Origin: JAICMB01 sp963838885
GTDB taxonomy: Bacteria > Acidobacteriota > Terriglobia > Bryobacterales > Bryobacteraceae
Direction: 5' to 3'
Assembly: GCA_963838885.1 (NCBI GenBank)
Contig: CAWITB010000044.1
Span: forward strand, 1 to 64,000
Length of the DNA: 64,000 nucleotides
In this document: piece after piece, positions 1-9,422 of the stretch
How the letters are laid out: each line of letters begins with the position of its first letter
Position numbering within the stretch: position 1 is the first letter of the stretch
Notes under the pieces: generated by a model
Told to the model about the DNA's origin: nothing
The model's database searches: none
Seen by the model: only the letters and a program-made list of their open reading frames with translations
Position numbers and translations under genes: made by a program

Positions 1-45
1 CGACGGAAGATTACGTGAGCGATCGCTGGCCGGCGAGGGCTGCGA

Positions 46-2436
46 TTAGTCCTCGCGCATAGCTGCCATGGGATCGATTCGGGCGGCTCTTCTGACCGGG
101 CCGAACGTCGCAAGCAGCGACACGGCGGCGACGAAGAGCACGGCGGACGTAAGCGTTGCGGCGTCGGTTGGAGCGACGCCGAAAAGCACCGCACGCAGCA
201 GCTTCTGGGTGGTTAGGGTCAACGCCAGGCCGCAAGCGAAGCCGATGGCCAAGAGGCGCAGGACGCCGAAAACGACCTGACGGACGATGTCCGCGGGCGC
301 GGCTCCGAGCGTGAGGCGCACTCCGATTTCGCGTCTTCGCGAGGACACGATTAGGGTCAGAAGGCTATAGAGGCCGATCGCGGCGAGCAGCATGGCCGTG
401 AGCGCGAACACAGCTATCATGCGGGTGGTCAAGCGCGGCTGTTGCAGCTCCGAAGCGAGAAAATCGTCGAGCGTCTGGACTCCGAAAACGGCGCGAGAGG
501 GGTCGATGCCGTGTACAATCCCGCCGATTGAGGAGACCAGGGAGCGCGGGTCGCCTCGCGTGCGGACGACGTATTCAGGGTCGGGCCAGCCACCCGGACC
601 GATGCACGAGTAAACGTAGGGGGCGGGCGTTACATTGAGCGTGTCCTCGCGAATCTCGCCGACGACGCCAACGATCTCGAAGGGCGGATTGCCCGCCGGA
701 AACTCCGCGAAACGGAAATGCCGGCCGATGAGATTGCGACCGTTTCCATACAAGGCGGCGAAGCGCCTGCTCACGAGCGCCTTGGGCGCCTGGCTCGTGA
801 GCGCGCGCAAATCGGGACAGGATTGCCCGGCCAGCAGCGGCGCGCCGATGGCCTTCAAATAGTCTTTCGTGATGCTGCGCTCGCCGGCATTGATCGCCGA
901 GGTCTCGCCGCCGGATGTGGCCTGATCGAGAACTACCGGGAAGCGCAGCGTCGCTCCCATAGCGGGAAGGAAATTGGTGAACCCGGCGGCCTCGACGCCG
1001 GGGACGCGCTCCAGCTTGGCGATGAGATCTTCCTGCATCTCGCCGATGCGGGTGCGGTCCTCGTCCCAGGAGGCGCCGGCGTGGAATGAGATGGCATGGA
1101 CGGGATCGAAGCCCAGATCGACATGGGCCAGATCGTAATAGCTGCGCAACATGAGCGCGGCCGCGATCAAGAGCAGAGTGGTGAAGGCGATCTGGCCGGC
1201 GATGAGCGCCGATTGCCATTTGTACCGCGCTCCCGACGACCCGCGGCCGGCTTGCGCCAGCAGAGCGGCGGTGTTGCCGCGCGTGGCCTGGAACGCGGGC
1301 AGCAAACCGCAGGACACGGTCGCGAGAACTCCAGCGGCGGCGGCAAAGCATAGGGCCCGCCAATCGAGCCGGATGCCGCCGGCGAGAGGCAGGGCTGCAA
1401 ACGATGCGCCCATCGCCCTGAGGAGCCAGTCGGCAAGCAGAGATCCCGCGAAAACCGCGAGAGCGGAGAGCAGCAGCATTTCACGCAGGACCGCGCCGGC
1501 CACCTGCAGGCGCGTGGCTCCGAGCGATCCGCGAATGGCAAACTCTTTTTCGCGGCGTTGAAGCTGCGACAACGTCAAGCCCGCGATGTTGATGACCGCG
1601 ATGAGAAGCAGAAGGGTGACGGCCGCAAAGACGAAGAGCAGCGGATCGCGCGCGCCCGCCACCCGCGATTCCTGCAGATCCGTGACGAGCGCGGACCAGC
1701 CGCGGTCGGTTTGCGGGAACTGCCGCCCCAGCTCGGCTTGAACGCGGCCCAGATCCTCGCGCGCCTGTTGAATCGTGACGCCGGGCTTAATTCTGCCCAC
1801 GCCGGAATAAAAGCGTGCTTCGCGGTAGCGCATCAGGGAGGGCGCGAGTTGCGCCGGAATCCAGATATCTACTTTGGAGCTGGTGAAATTGCCGGGCATG
1901 ACCCCTACGATGAAAAACGGCTTGCCGCCGAGGATGAGGCGGCGGCCGATCACGGTGGGATCGGAGTGAAAGCGGCTGGCCCAGAATTTTTGGCTCAAAA
2001 TGGCCGCTTGCGGTCCGCCATAGAGATCCTCCTGCGGCGTGAACGTGCGGCCGAACAGCGGAGCGGCTCCGAAAACCGTGAAATAACCCGGGGAAACGCG
2101 GCGCGCACTGAGGCGTTCCGGTTCCGAGCCGCTGGTGTCAGTCAGACTATCGGAATAGCTTCCTGCGATGCCCTCGAAAGTGCGGTTCCTGCGGCCCCAG
2201 TCGGCGAGGCGCGCGGGCGCGATGAGGCTTTCCTTTTGATTTTTCGCAGGGCTGGCCTCCATGACGCTTACGAGGCGATCGGCGTGGGGGAATGGGAGGG
2301 GCTTCAGCAGAACGGCGTCGACCATCGAGAAAATGGCGGTATTGGCTCCGATTCCAAGAGCGAGGACTGCGACCGAGATGGCGAGAAATCCGGGACGCCG
2401 CGCGAGCGATCGCCAGGACTGAAGGAAGCTTCTCAT
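46..2436 (-). CDS. ADOP-family ABC transporter permease (MacB/FtsX type)
   Basis: A 796-residue membrane protein of the Acidobacterial duplicated orphan permease type. One transmembrane helix near residues 17-40 is followed by a MacB-like periplasmic domain. Two FtsX permease modules follow, each opening with the family signature (RREKEFAIRGSLGAT in the first, RRREIGVRLTLGA in the second). The C-terminus PVRRAARIDPMAAMRED is the usual end of this family. No ATPase gene lies beside it, which is normal for these 'orphan' permeases, so the transported substrate cannot be inferred. A role in efflux or lipoprotein/peptide export is only a family-level guess. The start is the first ATG preceding the conserved N-terminal helix; a GAGGG sits almost directly against it, so ribosome-binding support is weak. 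Confidence 0.9.
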   Translation of the reverse strand: MRSFLQSWRSLARRPGFLAISVAVLALGIGANTAIFSMVDAVLLKPLPFPHADRLVSVMEASPAKNQKESLIAPARLADWGRRNRTFEGIAGSYSDSLTDTSGSEPERLSARRVSPGYFTVFGAAPLFGRTFTPQEDLYGGPQAAILSQKFWASRFHSDPTVIGRRLILGGKPFFIVGVMPGNFTSSKVDIWIPAQLAPSLMRYREARFYSGVGRIKPGVTIQQAREDLGRVQAELGRQFPQTDRGWSALVTDLQESRVAGARDPLLFVFAAVTLLLLIAVINIAGLTLSQLQRREKEFAIRGSLGATRLQVAGAVLREMLLLSALAVFAGSLLADWLLRAMGASFAALPLAGGIRLDWRALCFAAAAGVLATVSCGLLPAFQATRGNTAALLAQAGRGSSGARYKWQSALIAGQIAFTTLLLIAAALMLRSYYDLAHVDLGFDPVHAISFHAGASWDEDRTRIGEMQEDLIAKLERVPGVEAAGFTNFLPAMGATLRFPVVLDQATSGGETSAINAGERSITKDYLKAIGAPLLAGQSCPDLRALTSQAPKALVSRRFAALYGNGRNLIGRHFRFAEFPAGNPPFEIVGVVGEIREDTLNVTPAPYVYSCIGPGGWPDPEYVVRTRGDPRSLVSSIGGIVHGIDPSRAVFGVQTLDDFLASELQQPRLTTRMIAVFALTAMLLAAIGLYSLLTLIVSSRRREIGVRLTLGAAPADIVRQVVFGVLRLLAIGFACGLALTLTTQKLLRAVLFGVAPTDAATLTSAVLFVAAVSLLATFGPVRRAARIDPMAAMRED

Positions 2437-2485
2437 CCCTCATTGGACGGAATTGGGTGCGCCTGGTGCCTTGAAGCCGTCGTGG

Positions 2486-3310
2486 CTAGCTCTTGATGAA
2501 CGCCAACAGGTCGGAATTGATGGTGTCCGCTTCCGTAGTGGGCATACCGTGCGGGAAGCCCTTGTAGGTTTTCAGGATTCCGTTCTTCAGCAGCTTAGCG
2601 GACAGCGGCCCGGCGGCGGCATAGGGCACGATCTGGTCGTCTTCGCTATGCATGACCAACACGGGGACAGTAATTTTCTTGAGGTCTTCCGTGAAATCGG
2701 TTTGGGAAAAGGCTACTATGCCGTCGTAATGCGCCTTGGCGCCCCCCATCATGCCTTGGCGCCACCAATTTTGAATGACGCCCTCCGAGGCTTTCGCGCC
2801 CCGCCGATTGTAGCCGTAGAATGGCCCGGCCGGCAGGTCGCGATAGAATTGCGAACGGTTAGCTGCCAGTTGCGCCTGCAGGCCATCAAACACTTCCTTG
2901 GGAAGGCCGAGCGGGTTCGCCGGCGTCTTCACCATGAGCGGCGGCACCGCGCTGATCAGCGCGGCCTTGGAGACCCGGCCTTCGCCATGCCGGCCCAGAT
3001 AGTGCGCCACCTCGCCGCCGCCGGTGGAATGGCCGACGTGGATGGCGTTTTTCAGGTCGAGATGCGCCGCAAGAGCCGCCAAGTCGTCGGCATAATGATC
3101 CATATCGTGGCCATGGCCGGTCTGCGTTGAACGGCCATGGCCACGGCGGTCATGGGCTATAACGCGATAACCATGATGCAGGAAAAACAGCATCTGCGCG
3201 TCCCAGTCGTCGGCCGAGAGCGGCCAGCCGTGGCTGAACATGATCGGCTGGCCCGAACCCCAGTCCTTGTAGAAGATCTCCGTGCCGTCCGTGGTGGCAA
3301 CCGTGGGCAT
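2486..3310 (-). CDS. Alpha/beta hydrolase, non-heme chloroperoxidase-like
   Basis: A 274-residue cytoplasmic alpha/beta hydrolase close to the cofactor-free haloperoxidase/arylesterase group. Visible elements are the oxyanion segment SHGWPLSADDWD, the nucleophile elbow GHSTGG (Ser95), the acid in MHSEDDQIVP and the catalytic His in GFPHGMP near the C-terminus. I chose the ATG at 3310 because GGAGG lies five bases upstream and the protein then starts with the usual MPTVATTDGT; an ATG 33 bases further upstream would add 11 unconserved residues. It is divergent from the cupin gene at 3447. The physiological substrate is unknown. Confidence 0.9.
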   Translation of the reverse strand: MPTVATTDGTEIFYKDWGSGQPIMFSHGWPLSADDWDAQMLFFLHHGYRVIAHDRRGHGRSTQTGHGHDMDHYADDLAALAAHLDLKNAIHVGHSTGGGEVAHYLGRHGEGRVSKAALISAVPPLMVKTPANPLGLPKEVFDGLQAQLAANRSQFYRDLPAGPFYGYNRRGAKASEGVIQNWWRQGMMGGAKAHYDGIVAFSQTDFTEDLKKITVPVLVMHSEDDQIVPYAAAGPLSAKLLKNGILKTYKGFPHGMPTTEADTINSDLLAFIKS

Positions 3311-3366
3311 GTGGACCTCCTCAAACAGTGGCTGCGGTTCCAATTAGAGCACATCAATATAGAGCG

Positions 3367-3389
3367 CATCCAGGCGATCGCCCTGGATG
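3367..3389. promoter_or_regulatory. Inverted repeat between divergent genes (candidate operator)
   Basis: CATCCAGG and CCTGGATG form a perfect 8-bp inverted repeat around CGATCGC, and the core GGCGATCGCC is itself palindromic. It lies in the 136-bp gap between the divergent hydrolase and cupin genes, a typical operator position. No cognate regulator is adjacent, so operator function is inference. Confidence 0.35.
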
Positions 3390-3446
3390 AGTTAGGTCAC
3401 GCGTCGCAACTTGGAGCCATCGATCAACTGTGAGAGGTTTATAAAT

Positions 3447-3896
3447 ATGATCATTGCGGACCTTGCCGAGATCGCGGGACGTACCTATCCGGCGCGGCGG
3501 CGCACGCAGAACCTGGTCGGCAGCGCCAGCGCGATTCAGGCGCGCAATTTTTCGATGGGGCATGTGACGCTCGATCCGGATGGCGGCCAGGTACCGTGGC
3601 ATAACCAGGAGCAGGAGGAGATTTATTTCATCCTGGAGGGCGCCGCCGAGATGTGTTTGGGGGAGGAGCGAACGGTGCTGCGGGGCGGCCAGGCGGTATA
3701 CATTCCGCCGTGCGTATTTCATCAATTGACGAACATCGGCGAGACGCCGTGCCGCATGTTGTACTGTTATGGGCCGGCCGGCGATGTGGCGCATTGGCGG
3801 CAGGAGCTGGACGGGACATTGCCGCGCGCGGGCGAGGAGGCTCCGCCGCTGCCCGAGGGGGCGCGCCCGCAGTGCGCCCGGAAGGCGGACGATTAA
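3447..3896 (+). CDS. Cupin-domain protein
   Basis: A 149-residue single-domain cupin. The first cupin motif is visible as PWHNQEQEEIYFILEG and the second as IPPCVFHQLTNIG. The motif-1 metal ligand set is a single His plus acidic residues rather than the canonical HxH, so metal type is uncertain. The ATG at 3447 is preceded by GAGAGG at about nine bases; an upstream in-frame ATG at 3411 would add residues with no cupin similarity. The oxidoreductase gene starts four bases downstream, so the two are probably cotranscribed; a sugar or sugar-acid role is a guess from that neighbour. Confidence 0.85.
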   Translation: MIIADLAEIAGRTYPARRRTQNLVGSASAIQARNFSMGHVTLDPDGGQVPWHNQEQEEIYFILEGAAEMCLGEERTVLRGGQAVYIPPCVFHQLTNIGETPCRMLYCYGPAGDVAHWRQELDGTLPRAGEEAPPLPEGARPQCARKADD

Positions 3897-3900
3897 AGAG

Positions 3901-5061
3901 ATGACCGAGACAACGGTCCATCACGCGGGCGTCATCATGAACGGCGTGACGGGGCGCATGGGGTTGAACCAGCACCTGCGCCGCTCGATTCACGCCATTG
4001 TCGAGCAGGGCGGAGTGCGCGCCGCCGATGGAGACGCGATTGTGCCGCGGCCGCTGCTGGTAGGGCGGAACAAGGCCAAGCTGGAAGCAATTGCGCGCGA
4101 ATTTGGCGGGCTGCCGTGGACCACGGACCTCGACGGCGCGTTAGGGGATGCGGCCTATTCGATTTACTTCGACGCGCAGACTACGGAGCGGCGTGCGGAG
4201 GCGGTGCGGCGGGCGATACGCGCGGGGAAGCACGTTTATTGCGAGAAACCGATCGCGAATACGTTTGAGACGGCGTACGAGCTGTATCGCGCGGCCGAGG
4301 ATGCCGGGGTGAAGCATGGGGTGGTGCAGGACAAGCTGTGGCTGCCGGGTCTGCTTAAATTGAAGGCGCTGCGGGACCTCGGATTTTTCGGGCGGATCTT
4401 CGCGGTCCGGGGGGAGTTCGGTTATTGGGTGTTCGAGGGCGACGTGATTCCATCGCAGCGGCCGTCCTGGAATTACAAAAGCGAAGAGGGCGGCGGCCTC
4501 ATTCTCGACATGCTGTGCCATTGGCGCTACGTGCTCGATAATTTATTCGGCGCCGTGAAGGCGGTCTCATGCTTCGGCGCCATACACATTCCGCGACGCT
4601 GGGACGAAGCGGGGCGGCCGTATGAGGCGACGGCCGAGGATGCGGCCTATGCGACGTTTGAGATCGAAGGCGGCGTGATCGCGCATTTCAATTCGTCGTG
4701 GTGCGTGCGGGTGAGGCGGGACGATCTGTTGACCATACAAGTGGATGGGACGAAAGGATCGGCGGTGGCTGGGCTGCGGGATTGCTGGATGCAGCCGTAT
4801 GGGGCGACGCCGCGGCCGGTGTGGAACCCGGACGTCGCGAGCCCGCTCGATTATTTCGAGCAATGGCAGAAGATGCCGGAGCAGATGGATTTCGATAACG
4901 CTTTTAAGCGGCAATGGGAGCTGTTTTTGCTGCACGTGGTGAAGGGGGAGCCGTTTCCATGGGACCTGCTTGAAGGGGCCAAGGGCGTACAGTTGGCGGA
5001 GAAGGGGCTGGAGTCGTGGAAAAAGCGGGCCTGGGTGGAGGTGCCAAAGGTGGAGCGGTGA
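3901..5061 (+). CDS. Gfo/Idh/MocA-family NAD(P)-dependent oxidoreductase
   Basis: A 386-residue protein with an N-terminal Rossmann domain (NGVTGRMG around residues 14-21) and the family signature EKP at residues 115-117 (HVYCEKPIAN), which marks the nicotinamide-binding lysine. The C-terminal half matches the GFO_IDH_MocA alpha/beta domain. Members oxidise or reduce sugars, inositols or related polyols with NAD(P). The start at 3901 lies four bases after the cupin stop; a longer frame upstream overlaps the cupin gene and has no family similarity. The exact substrate cannot be told from sequence. Confidence 0.92.
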   Translation: MTETTVHHAGVIMNGVTGRMGLNQHLRRSIHAIVEQGGVRAADGDAIVPRPLLVGRNKAKLEAIAREFGGLPWTTDLDGALGDAAYSIYFDAQTTERRAEAVRRAIRAGKHVYCEKPIANTFETAYELYRAAEDAGVKHGVVQDKLWLPGLLKLKALRDLGFFGRIFAVRGEFGYWVFEGDVIPSQRPSWNYKSEEGGGLILDMLCHWRYVLDNLFGAVKAVSCFGAIHIPRRWDEAGRPYEATAEDAAYATFEIEGGVIAHFNSSWCVRVRRDDLLTIQVDGTKGSAVAGLRDCWMQPYGATPRPVWNPDVASPLDYFEQWQKMPEQMDFDNAFKRQWELFLLHVVKGEPFPWDLLEGAKGVQLAEKGLESWKKRAWVEVPKVER

Positions 5062-5184
5062 GCGCCGTAGTCGATCCTTCCAATAGGCAGCATCCGATTG
5101 CGGCCTGCAATCGTATCCTTCATGTAGTCCGCCTTACTGTGGAATGGTTCGTGGCAATACGTACCTGGACGAATGCCTGACTGA

Positions 5185-5751
5185 ATGATAAAGTGCCGGG
5201 AAACCGTTGGGCGCGAAGACGTTTGGAGGGATTGTCTGCCAAGGATTACCGCAGGAGATTCCAGTGCCCTCGCTTTGTTGTATGATGGGACACACGTCGT
5301 TGTTTACAGCATCGCCTGGAACATTCTAGGCAATTCCGCCGATGCCGAAGAAGTGGCATTGGACGTTTACTCTTACGTTTGGCGATCCAGCAGCTTGTTC
5401 GACGCCCGCAGGGGTACGGTTTTGGCTTGGCTAATCATGCTGGCGCGCAGCCGCGCCATCGACCGCCGCCGCGCTCTATTGACAAATGGGGCGGCGCACG
5501 CCCTCGAACGCAACGCCGCGCCCGACGCCGGGCTCTATGTTTCGCCCGTGTGCCAGGAGAGGCGGGTCATGATCGACGGGGCCTTGGCGCGCCTGTCGCC
5601 GGGGGAACGAAAACTGATCGAACTGGCGTTTTATTCGGGTCTATCTCACCAGGAGCTTGCCGAGCACTTGCAGACGCCGCTCGGTACGGTGAAAAGCCGC
5701 ATCCGGCTGACGCTGGCGCGCTTGCGGCAGATCATGGAAGCGCACGCATGA
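5185..5751 (+). CDS. ECF-type RNA polymerase sigma factor
   Basis: A 188-residue sigma-70 family protein with only regions 2 and 4, as in extracytoplasmic-function sigmas. Region 2 includes GNSADAEEVALDVYSYVW and region 4 includes the helix-turn-helix LSHQELAEHLQTPLGTVKSR. It overlaps the next gene by four bases (ATGA), which encodes a ChrR-like anti-sigma, so the pair is a sigma/anti-sigma module. Target promoters are unknown; ChrR partners in other bacteria often answer singlet oxygen or peroxide stress. The 123-bp gap upstream probably carries its promoter, but I could not pick a convincing -35/-10 pair. Confidence 0.93.
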   Translation: MIKCRETVGREDVWRDCLPRITAGDSSALALLYDGTHVVVYSIAWNILGNSADAEEVALDVYSYVWRSSSLFDARRGTVLAWLIMLARSRAIDRRRALLTNGAAHALERNAAPDAGLYVSPVCQERRVMIDGALARLSPGERKLIELAFYSGLSHQELAEHLQTPLGTVKSRIRLTLARLRQIMEAHA

Positions 5752-6371
5752 GCCCGCGCCACGACACGCTTACCGACGATCTCAAGGAAACGCTGGCCCT
5801 CTATGCGCTCAACATGCTTGAAGGGGATGCGGCCGCCCGCGTCGAAGCTCATCTGGCCGGAAACTGTCCGGCGTGCCAGCGCGAAGTAACGGAGTTGCGC
5901 GAAATGATCGCGACGATGGCGCTGGCCGCTCCGCCGGTCGAACCACCGCTACGTCTACGGCAACGGGTGCTGGCGCTGGCGGCCGGCGAGAAAGCGGTGA
6001 ACGAGCCGCAGGTCTGGAAGAAGTGGACGCCTCCGCCGGCGGCGAGCGAGGTGGTGCTGAAAGATCAGGGCGTGTGGGAAGAGGTCCACGCCGGGATCTG
6101 GGCGAAACGGCTTCATGTGGATGCCACGCGCGAGGAGGTCACGATGCTGATCCGCATGGCCCCTGGAGTTTCCTATCTACCGCACCGCCACGCCGGACCG
6201 GAGCAGTGTTATGTGCTGGAGGGCGATCTTCGCGATGGGGAGAAGGTCATCCGCCGCGGCGATTACCAATGTCTGCCGGAAGGCAGCGTTCACGGCGCGC
6301 AATCGACTGAAGAGGGCTGTCTTTTATTGATTGTCTCTTCACTGCGGGATGAAATTATCGCCAGCGCTTAG
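5748..6371 (+). CDS. ChrR-like anti-sigma factor (zinc-binding N-terminus, cupin C-terminus)
   Basis: A 207-residue protein translationally coupled to the ECF sigma gene (ATGA overlap). The N-terminal anti-sigma domain has His35, Cys40 and Cys43 (HLAGNCPAC), a zinc-binding motif with one extra residue compared with the usual Hx3CxxC. The C-terminal domain is a ChrR-type cupin with HRHAGPEQCYVLEG and a later His (GSVHGAQ). In ChrR the N-terminal domain holds the sigma factor and the cupin is needed for the stress response; the same role is inferred here. A longer upstream frame overlapping the sigma gene is spurious. Confidence 0.92.
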   Translation: MSPRHDTLTDDLKETLALYALNMLEGDAAARVEAHLAGNCPACQREVTELREMIATMALAAPPVEPPLRLRQRVLALAAGEKAVNEPQVWKKWTPPPAASEVVLKDQGVWEEVHAGIWAKRLHVDATREEVTMLIRMAPGVSYLPHRHAGPEQCYVLEGDLRDGEKVIRRGDYQCLPEGSVHGAQSTEEGCLLLIVSSLRDEIIASA

Positions 6372-7525
6372 AAAAACGAAAACCTCGCCCGCGAGACAGC
6401 ACCGTTACTGTGGCATTCCTGCTTTCCCTGCAGTAGCGTCCTGCCAAACTCCACGAAGCTGCGCCCCAGCTCCGCGCCCACTCCAACCGGATGGCACGAT
6501 GCAATGGCTTTGCTGATGGAGCGGTAGTCGTTCTTAAACACGGCCGCAACGGGATGCCCTAGCATGGAGGCGACCTGGTCCGGTCCCATGTCGCTCTTAT
6601 GCCAGCGGTTCAAAATTAGACGTAAACGTTCCGGCGGCGCCGCGCGCGCTTTGAGTTCCTGCAAGCGCTGCTCGGCAAGCTTGAGCGAAGTCAGCTCCGG
6701 CGTGCAGACCACGAATGTAAACTGGGCCAACTGCACGACCTCCTCGGTGGCCTCGTTCACCACCTCGGGGAGGTCCACGAACACGGCATCGTAGCGGCCG
6801 GCGGCAAAGCGCAGCAGTTGGTGATACTGCACCCAGGTCGGCAGGGGGGTCTTCTTGACCCGGTCGGTCAGCAGAAAATCCGTGGAGTGCGCGGTAATCA
6901 CATAGCTGCTCCAGGAAGAATAATCGAGATTGGCGGAGTTTTCGAGCGCATCGATTAAAGGCAGCTTCGGCTTGACGTCGAGCAGCGTCGAGATAACCCC
7001 GGAGTGCAAATCGGCTTCCAAAAGGAAGGTTTTCTTCTGGAGCGTCTGGGCCATGGCCGTTGCGAGATTAAAGGCCACGGTGGTGGCGCCGCTGCCCGCC
7101 TTGGCCGGCAGGAACGCGAAAAGCGGCTCAATGATAGCGCTGCGCGCGGCGTGAATGGCCTCCTTAACCGCCATTTGGAATTGCCCGTGGCTGAACGCTC
7201 CATTCAGCATCGCCGCGCCGGCAGCGTGAAACTGCCGCTCCAGGGCCGGGCTGATGCGCCCGCCGAGGGCCAGACAGGCGACTTTGGGGGCTATGGACCG
7301 CAATTGCTCGGCAAATTCCAGCCCGGTTTCGGGCGTGGTGATTTCGAGGATCACGATTTCCGGATCGTAGTTGCCGATCAGTCGGCCAAGCTCATAACCA
7401 TTGCCGGGCAATTCAGAAAGCGATTTGGCTACAAACAATTGCCGCGATTCCAAGGCGAGCCGCTCCACGGCCTTCCCGAAATCCCGGTCGGGCGCGAGCA
7501 CCACGGTACGAAACATACATGTCAT
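6368..7525 (-). CDS. CpaE/MinD-like P-loop ATPase with receiver-like N-terminus
   Basis: A 385-residue protein. Residues 1-125 resemble a degenerate receiver domain (YDPEIVILEI, GAAMLNGAFSHGQF). From residue 135 comes a MinD/ParA-like ATPase whose P-loop reads AKAGSGATT (141-149); the replacement of the usual GKT by ATT is typical of CpaE and related pilus-localisation ATPases. In CpaE systems the protein places the Flp/Tad pilus machinery, yet no tad gene is present in this window, so it is either a solitary paralogue or part of a dispersed system. It overlaps the convergent anti-sigma gene by four bases at the 3' ends. Confidence 0.85.
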   Translation of the reverse strand: MTCMFRTVVLAPDRDFGKAVERLALESRQLFVAKSLSELPGNGYELGRLIGNYDPEIVILEITTPETGLEFAEQLRSIAPKVACLALGGRISPALERQFHAAGAAMLNGAFSHGQFQMAVKEAIHAARSAIIEPLFAFLPAKAGSGATTVAFNLATAMAQTLQKKTFLLEADLHSGVISTLLDVKPKLPLIDALENSANLDYSSWSSYVITAHSTDFLLTDRVKKTPLPTWVQYHQLLRFAAGRYDAVFVDLPEVVNEATEEVVQLAQFTFVVCTPELTSLKLAEQRLQELKARAAPPERLRLILNRWHKSDMGPDQVASMLGHPVAAVFKNDYRSISKAIASCHPVGVGAELGRSFVEFGRTLLQGKQECHSNGAVSRARFSFF

Positions 7526-7620
7526 TTATCGGCGGAACTAAGGCGATTCGTTAGCGCAACAGGCGGAGGAGCCGGCTTCCGGCGCAAGTCCTTGCGCTCC
7601 TGCTAAATTGGAGTGCAGGT

Positions 7621-8442
7621 ATGCGCCAGACGGACAATGTGCAGGAGCTTGAGGCGATCGCCAAACAGGTTCGCCGCGACATTGTTGAAATGATCACGGC
7701 GGCCAAGTCCGGCCACCCCGGAGGGTCGCTTTCCGCGGTCGAGATCCTGGTGACGCTTTTCTTCGATGTCCTGCGGCACGACCCCGGCAATCCCAAATGG
7801 CCCGGCCGCGACCGTTTCATTCTCTCGAAGGGCCACGCCTGTCCCGTCCTCTATGCCGTCATGGCGGAGTGCGGCTATACGCCGAAATCCGAGCTCAATA
7901 ATCTCCGCAAGATGGGATCGATCTATCAGGGCCACCCCGATGTACGCTTCATACCGGCGCTCGAAGCCGATACCGGCTCTCTGGGCGAGGGCCTCTCGCT
8001 GGCGATCGGCATGGGCTTGGCGGCGAAGCTCGATAACAGTCCCTCGCGCGCCTATGTCGTTCTCGGCGACGGCGAAATCCAGGAAGGCCAGATATGGGAA
8101 GCCGCCATGTTCGCGGGTGATAAGAAGGTCGACAATATATGCGCCATTGTCGATTACAACCACATTCAACTGGACGGTTTCGTCAATGACATCATGCCGC
8201 TCGATCCGCTTCCGGAAAAATGGCGCAGCTTCAATTGGCATGCCATTGAAGTGGAAGGCAACGATATTGCTTCTCTTCAGAAAGGGTTTGCCGAAGCGGC
8301 CGATACCAAGGACGCGCCCACTGTCTTGATTGCCCACACCATCAAAGGGAAGGGGGTCTCGTTTATGGAAAACAATCCCAAATTCCATGGCACAGCCCCC
8401 ACTCAACAGGAAATGGAACTGGCGCTCAAAGAACTGGCGTAA
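7621..8442 (+). CDS. Transketolase, N-terminal subunit
   Basis: A 273-residue thiamine-diphosphate-binding half of a split transketolase. The ThDP motif starts at GDGEIQEGQIWEAAMF and ends at VDYN; the early substrate and cofactor residues KSGHPGGSL and SKGHACP are present. With the product of the next gene, 17 bases downstream, it should form a heteromeric transketolase that transfers two-carbon units in the pentose phosphate pathway. GGAG lies about 10 bases before the ATG. Two-gene transketolases are common in acidobacteria and archaea. Confidence 0.95.
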   Translation: MRQTDNVQELEAIAKQVRRDIVEMITAAKSGHPGGSLSAVEILVTLFFDVLRHDPGNPKWPGRDRFILSKGHACPVLYAVMAECGYTPKSELNNLRKMGSIYQGHPDVRFIPALEADTGSLGEGLSLAIGMGLAAKLDNSPSRAYVVLGDGEIQEGQIWEAAMFAGDKKVDNICAIVDYNHIQLDGFVNDIMPLDPLPEKWRSFNWHAIEVEGNDIASLQKGFAEAADTKDAPTVLIAHTIKGKGVSFMENNPKFHGTAPTQQEMELALKELA

Positions 8443-8459
8443 AGTGGAGGGCTTTTTAA

Positions 8460-9422
8460 ATGCCTACTAAGACCAAATTCGAACTCAAGACCGGTATGGC
8501 CACTCGCGAGGCCTTCGGCAAAGCGCTGGTGGAAGCGGGACGCGCGAATCGAGACATTGTCGTGTGCGATGCCGATCTGTCCAAGTCTACATACACGAAC
8601 CTTTTCGCCAAAGAGTTTCCGGAGCGCTTCTTCGAATGCGGTATCGCGGAGGCCAACATGGTGGGGATCGGTTCCGGTCTCACCGCCTCCGGAAAAATTG
8701 CTTTTGTTTCGAGCTTTTCCGTTTTCGTCCTGAATAAAGGATTTGAGCAGCTTCGCGTCACGGCCGCCTTTCCCCACGTCAATTTGAAAGTAGTCGGCAC
8801 GCACAGCGGCATCTCCATCGGCGAGGACGGCCCCTCGCAGATGAGCATAGAGGACCTTAGCCTGGCCTGCTCGCTCCCCGGCTTCACCGTTCTTTCGCCC
8901 TCCGACGAGGTCGCCATGACGGCCCTGGTGCACGCCGCCGTCGAAATGTTTGGTCCCGTGTTCATTCGCGCCGGCCGCGCCAAGGCTCCCATCATTTATC
9001 AGCCCGGCCAGAGGTTCGAGATCGGCAAAGCAATAGAGCTGACGGAGGGCAACGATGTTGCGATCTTCGCCACGGGTCTTCTGGTGGCGGAGGCGATTCG
9101 CGCCCAGGAGACGCTCGAGAACGAGGGAATTTCCGCGCGCGTGGTGGACGTCCATACGATTAAGCCGCTCGATCGCGATTGCATTGCGCGCGCGGCGGCG
9201 GAAACGCGCGCCGTGGTGGTCGCCGAAGAACACCTGGTCGACTCCGGCCTGGGCGTTCGCGTCGCTCAAGTGGTGGCCGAGACCAATCCCTGCCCCATGG
9301 AATTCGTCGGAATCCAGAACACTTATGCGGAGTCGGGGACGCCCGAGGCGCTGCTCGATAAGTACGGATTAATCGCCCGCGACGTCGCCGCAGCCGCCCG
9401 GCGCGCTATCGGCCGCAAGTAA
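8460..9422 (+). CDS. Transketolase, C-terminal subunit
   Basis: A 320-residue partner of the preceding gene, carrying the pyrimidine-binding domain (FVSSFSVFVLNKGFEQLR, HSGISIGEDGPSQMSIED) and the C-terminal transketolase domain (ARVVDVHTIKPLD, AEEHLVDSGLG). GTGGAGG sits nine bases before the ATG. Length and domain order match split transketolase or DXS-like C-terminal subunits; the spacing from the N-terminal subunit gene indicates one operon. Confidence 0.95.
   Translation: MPTKTKFELKTGMATREAFGKALVEAGRANRDIVVCDADLSKSTYTNLFAKEFPERFFECGIAEANMVGIGSGLTASGKIAFVSSFSVFVLNKGFEQLRVTAAFPHVNLKVVGTHSGISIGEDGPSQMSIEDLSLACSLPGFTVLSPSDEVAMTALVHAAVEMFGPVFIRAGRAKAPIIYQPGQRFEIGKAIELTEGNDVAIFATGLLVAEAIRAQETLENEGISARVVDVHTIKPLDRDCIARAAAETRAVVVAEEHLVDSGLGVRVAQVVAETNPCPMEFVGIQNTYAESGTPEALLDKYGLIARDVAAAARRAIGRK

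Noticed and set aside
1558..2496. 312-codon frame opposite the ADOP permease
   Set aside because: Arg/Glu-rich mirror of a GC-rich conserved gene, no family motif and no ribosome-binding site.
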